Below, one piece after another: positions 62,774 to 64,000 of a stretch of 64,000 nucleotides of DNA (position 1 is its first letter; the number at the start of each line of letters is the position of its first letter). Made by a program: the position numbers and the translations under genes. The stretch is from Candidatus Pantoea gossypiicola (lineage in GTDB: Bacteria > Pseudomonadota > Gammaproteobacteria > Enterobacterales > Enterobacteriaceae), in assembly GCF_008632075.1 (NCBI RefSeq), contig NZ_VWVM01000005.1:1-64000 (forward strand), read 5' to 3'. The notes under the pieces were generated by a model, which saw only the letters and a program-made list of their open reading frames with translations, did not search any database and was not told the origin of the DNA.

Positions 62774-63718
62774 ATGAAGATTTCCCTGCATACCCAGACT
62801 AGAGCCCCTAACGCCGCAGCGACGACCAGCGTATCCCCGCTGGACCCGTCAGGCTCCTCAAAAACGAAATTTTCTAAAACCAGAACAGATAATTATCAGA
62901 CCATTACCGACAACATCATCACAGCACTGGAAGCCGGTGTAAAACCGTGGTCCTGCCCGTGGCAGCGCGTATCGGGCATGTCTGGTCTGCCATCCAATTA
63001 TGCCACCGGCGTACCCTACAGCGGCATGAATATCATGTTGCTGTGGTGCAGTGCGTCAAAACAGGGTTTCAGTGATTCCCGCTGGATGACCTACAAACAG
63101 TCTCAGACAGCAGGTGGACAGGTTCGCAAGGGCGAACATGGTACGACGGCCATTTTCTACACCACGCTGGAGAAGGAAAACGACGCAGGAGAAATTGACC
63201 ATATCCCGATGCTTAAAACTTTCACCGTGTTTAACGTTCAGCAAATCGACGGCTTGGCCCTGACAACTGAAACAGTCAGCCCGGAAGCAACCTTTGACCC
63301 GTTGCCGCATGCTGAAAATCTGTTCAGGAAGAGCGGCGCAAGCATCATCGAGAAAGGACAAAATGCCTTTTTCAGTCCATCCTCTGATGAAGTCTGGTTA
63401 CCAGCGCGCCATCTGTTTTCGGATGCGGCTAACTTCTACGCTACTGGCCTGCATGAGCTGGTTCACTGGAGTGGTGGTAAAAAACGCCTGAACCGTGAAA
63501 TGAAAGGGAAGTTTGGCAGTGCAGATTATGCAGAGGAAGAATTGGTGGCGGAGCTGGGAAGTGCTTTTCTGATGGCGGAACTGGGGATTGAGGGAGAGGT
63601 ACAACATGAAAGCTATATTGCTTCCTGGCTGAAAGCGCTGAAAAACGACAAGCGTTATATTTTTAAAGCGGCCAGCGCCGCCTCCAAAGCGCATCGTTAT
63701 CTGATGGATAAACTCTGA
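62774..63718 (+). CDS. ArdC-type antirestriction protein (zincin, ssDNA-binding)
   Basis: A 314-residue protein. N-terminal ArdC ssDNA-binding domain (residues about 40-150; VKPWSCPWQR, NYATGVPYSGMNIMLLW, VRKGEHGTTAIFYT) and a C-terminal metallopeptidase domain with ATGLHELVHWSG (HELVH, a full HExxH) and the third-ligand region EEELVAELGSAFLM. GGAG before ATG 62774; the longer frame to 62579 is not supported. ArdC proteins protect incoming conjugative DNA from restriction. Carried by plasmids and ICEs, and a remnant of a second copy sits at 56843. Confidence 0.92.
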   Translation: MKISLHTQTRAPNAAATTSVSPLDPSGSSKTKFSKTRTDNYQTITDNIITALEAGVKPWSCPWQRVSGMSGLPSNYATGVPYSGMNIMLLWCSASKQGFSDSRWMTYKQSQTAGGQVRKGEHGTTAIFYTTLEKENDAGEIDHIPMLKTFTVFNVQQIDGLALTTETVSPEATFDPLPHAENLFRKSGASIIEKGQNAFFSPSSDEVWLPARHLFSDAANFYATGLHELVHWSGGKKRLNREMKGKFGSADYAEEELVAELGSAFLMAELGIEGEVQHESYIASWLKALKNDKRYIFKAASAASKAHRYLMDKL

Positions 63719-63852
63719 GGCCGGAGCCGGACAACCGCAAGGGAATGCGGTTACATGGTTTTAACCGGCAACGCTGCAGGGCGCAGACTGAGGCGGAACG
63801 CAGCACAGCGAGTACCGGACAGTCTGCGCCTCGCAGTGGAATAAAAAAAATT
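63719..63852. other. Gap after ardC
   Basis: GC-rich, short palindromes (CCGCAAGGGAATGCGG), no gene. Confidence 0.4.
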
Positions 63853-63881
63853 CCGGCCTGGCGGTATCGCCGCCAGGCCGG
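63853..63881 (-). terminator. Strong intrinsic terminator
   Basis: Perfect 12-base stem CCGGCCTGGCGG/CCGCCAGGCCGG with a five-base loop and, on the minus strand, AA followed by eight U. Terminates the partial minus-strand gene at the window end. Confidence 0.85.
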
Positions 63882-63911
63882 TGAGGCCATCACGATGACC
63901 TGAATAAAAGC

Positions 63912-64000
63912 TTACGTATAGCTGCCTAATGAAAGGTGTTTCAGTTCATCAAAGGTATAAATGCGAAACACCCGACGGTGGCGTTCTTCCAGCGGGACGT
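63912..64000 (-). CDS. C-terminal end of a gene running off the window
   Basis: Minus strand reads VPLEERHRRVFRIYTFDELK then HLSLGSYT-stop. Only 29 residues are visible; not identifiable, but followed by a strong terminator, so it is likely a real gene of the same mobile element. Confidence 0.5.
   Translation of the reverse strand, partial: VPLEERHRRVFRIYTFDELKHLSLGSYT

Noticed and set aside
1..64000. CRISPR arrays, riboswitches, rRNA
   Set aside because: No regularly spaced repeats, no recognisable riboswitch aptamer and no rRNA seen anywhere in the window.

Overview
The window reads as an enterobacterial chromosome, most probably Erwiniaceae (Pantoea/Erwinia-like). This rests on housekeeping-type genes (yaiL, an RluA-family pseudouridine synthase, a SWESF-tailed chemoreceptor), a tRNA-Asn with a typical promoter and terminator, and enterobacterial-style sugar-acid and 5-oxoproline operons. 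The genus is an inference. About 11.7 kb of backbone is followed by more than 50 kb of accessory DNA.

1-11.7 kb (backbone): tRNA-Asn on the minus strand, a Gfo/Idh/MocA oxidoreductase, a GT8 glycosyltransferase with an ALO-type FAD oxidase, a TetR regulator, yaiL, a pseudouridine synthase, small proteins, a methyl-accepting chemotaxis protein, a lipoprotein with a TolA C-terminal-like domain, and a HigBA-type toxin-antitoxin pair. 11.7-20.5 kb: a copy of the tRNA-Asn 3' end plus its terminator marks the start of an accretion zone. It holds a dead IS30 element, a dead IS3 element, a sugar-acid operon (MFS transporter, glucarate-dehydratase-like enzyme, lactonase remnant), then a graveyard of IS110, AraC, resolvase and LysR fragments.

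20.5-43.6 kb (imported efflux and metabolic block): TetR-controlled RND pump, nonsense-mutated mipA, metallo-beta-lactamase-fold hydrolase, SMP-30-like protein. A long minus-strand operon follows, encoding an outer-membrane factor, EmrA-like and EmrB-like proteins, and a PqiA(two ORFs)-PqiB-PqiC lipid-transport set, opposite a TetR gene. Next come a quinone-oxidoreductase-like protein, a lipoprotein hydrolase, an aldo/keto reductase and an alpha/beta hydrolase beside another TetR gene with a near-perfect palindromic operator. 43.6-48.9 kb: pxpA-biotin carrier-biotin carboxylase-pxpB-pxpC with a divergent LysR gene, a carboxylase-linked 5-oxoprolinase/lactamase operon.

48.9-64 kb (defence and mobile-element zone): an integrase remnant and a second copy of the tRNA-Asn-linked repeat, a large AT-rich CHAT-domain (caspase-like) protein, a broken PilL-type conjugative pilus lipoprotein, a Gabija-like pair (OLD-type ATPase-TOPRIM nuclease plus UvrD-like helicase), and an ArdC C-terminal remnant with a third terminator/tRNA-Asn remnant. 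Then come two small unknown ORFs and a translationally coupled three-gene module: alpha/beta hydrolase with a C-terminal extension, winged-helix middle component, and zinc-hook SMC-like ATPase. This module fits the ABC-3C three-component conflict systems with a lipase/esterase-type effector. An intact ArdC antirestriction gene and the tail of one more gene close the window. The three tRNA-Asn-like junctions (about 11.75, 49.49 and 57.0 kb), all in one orientation, suggest successive island insertions at tRNA-Asn genes, with the defence genes in the youngest-looking AT-rich modules.
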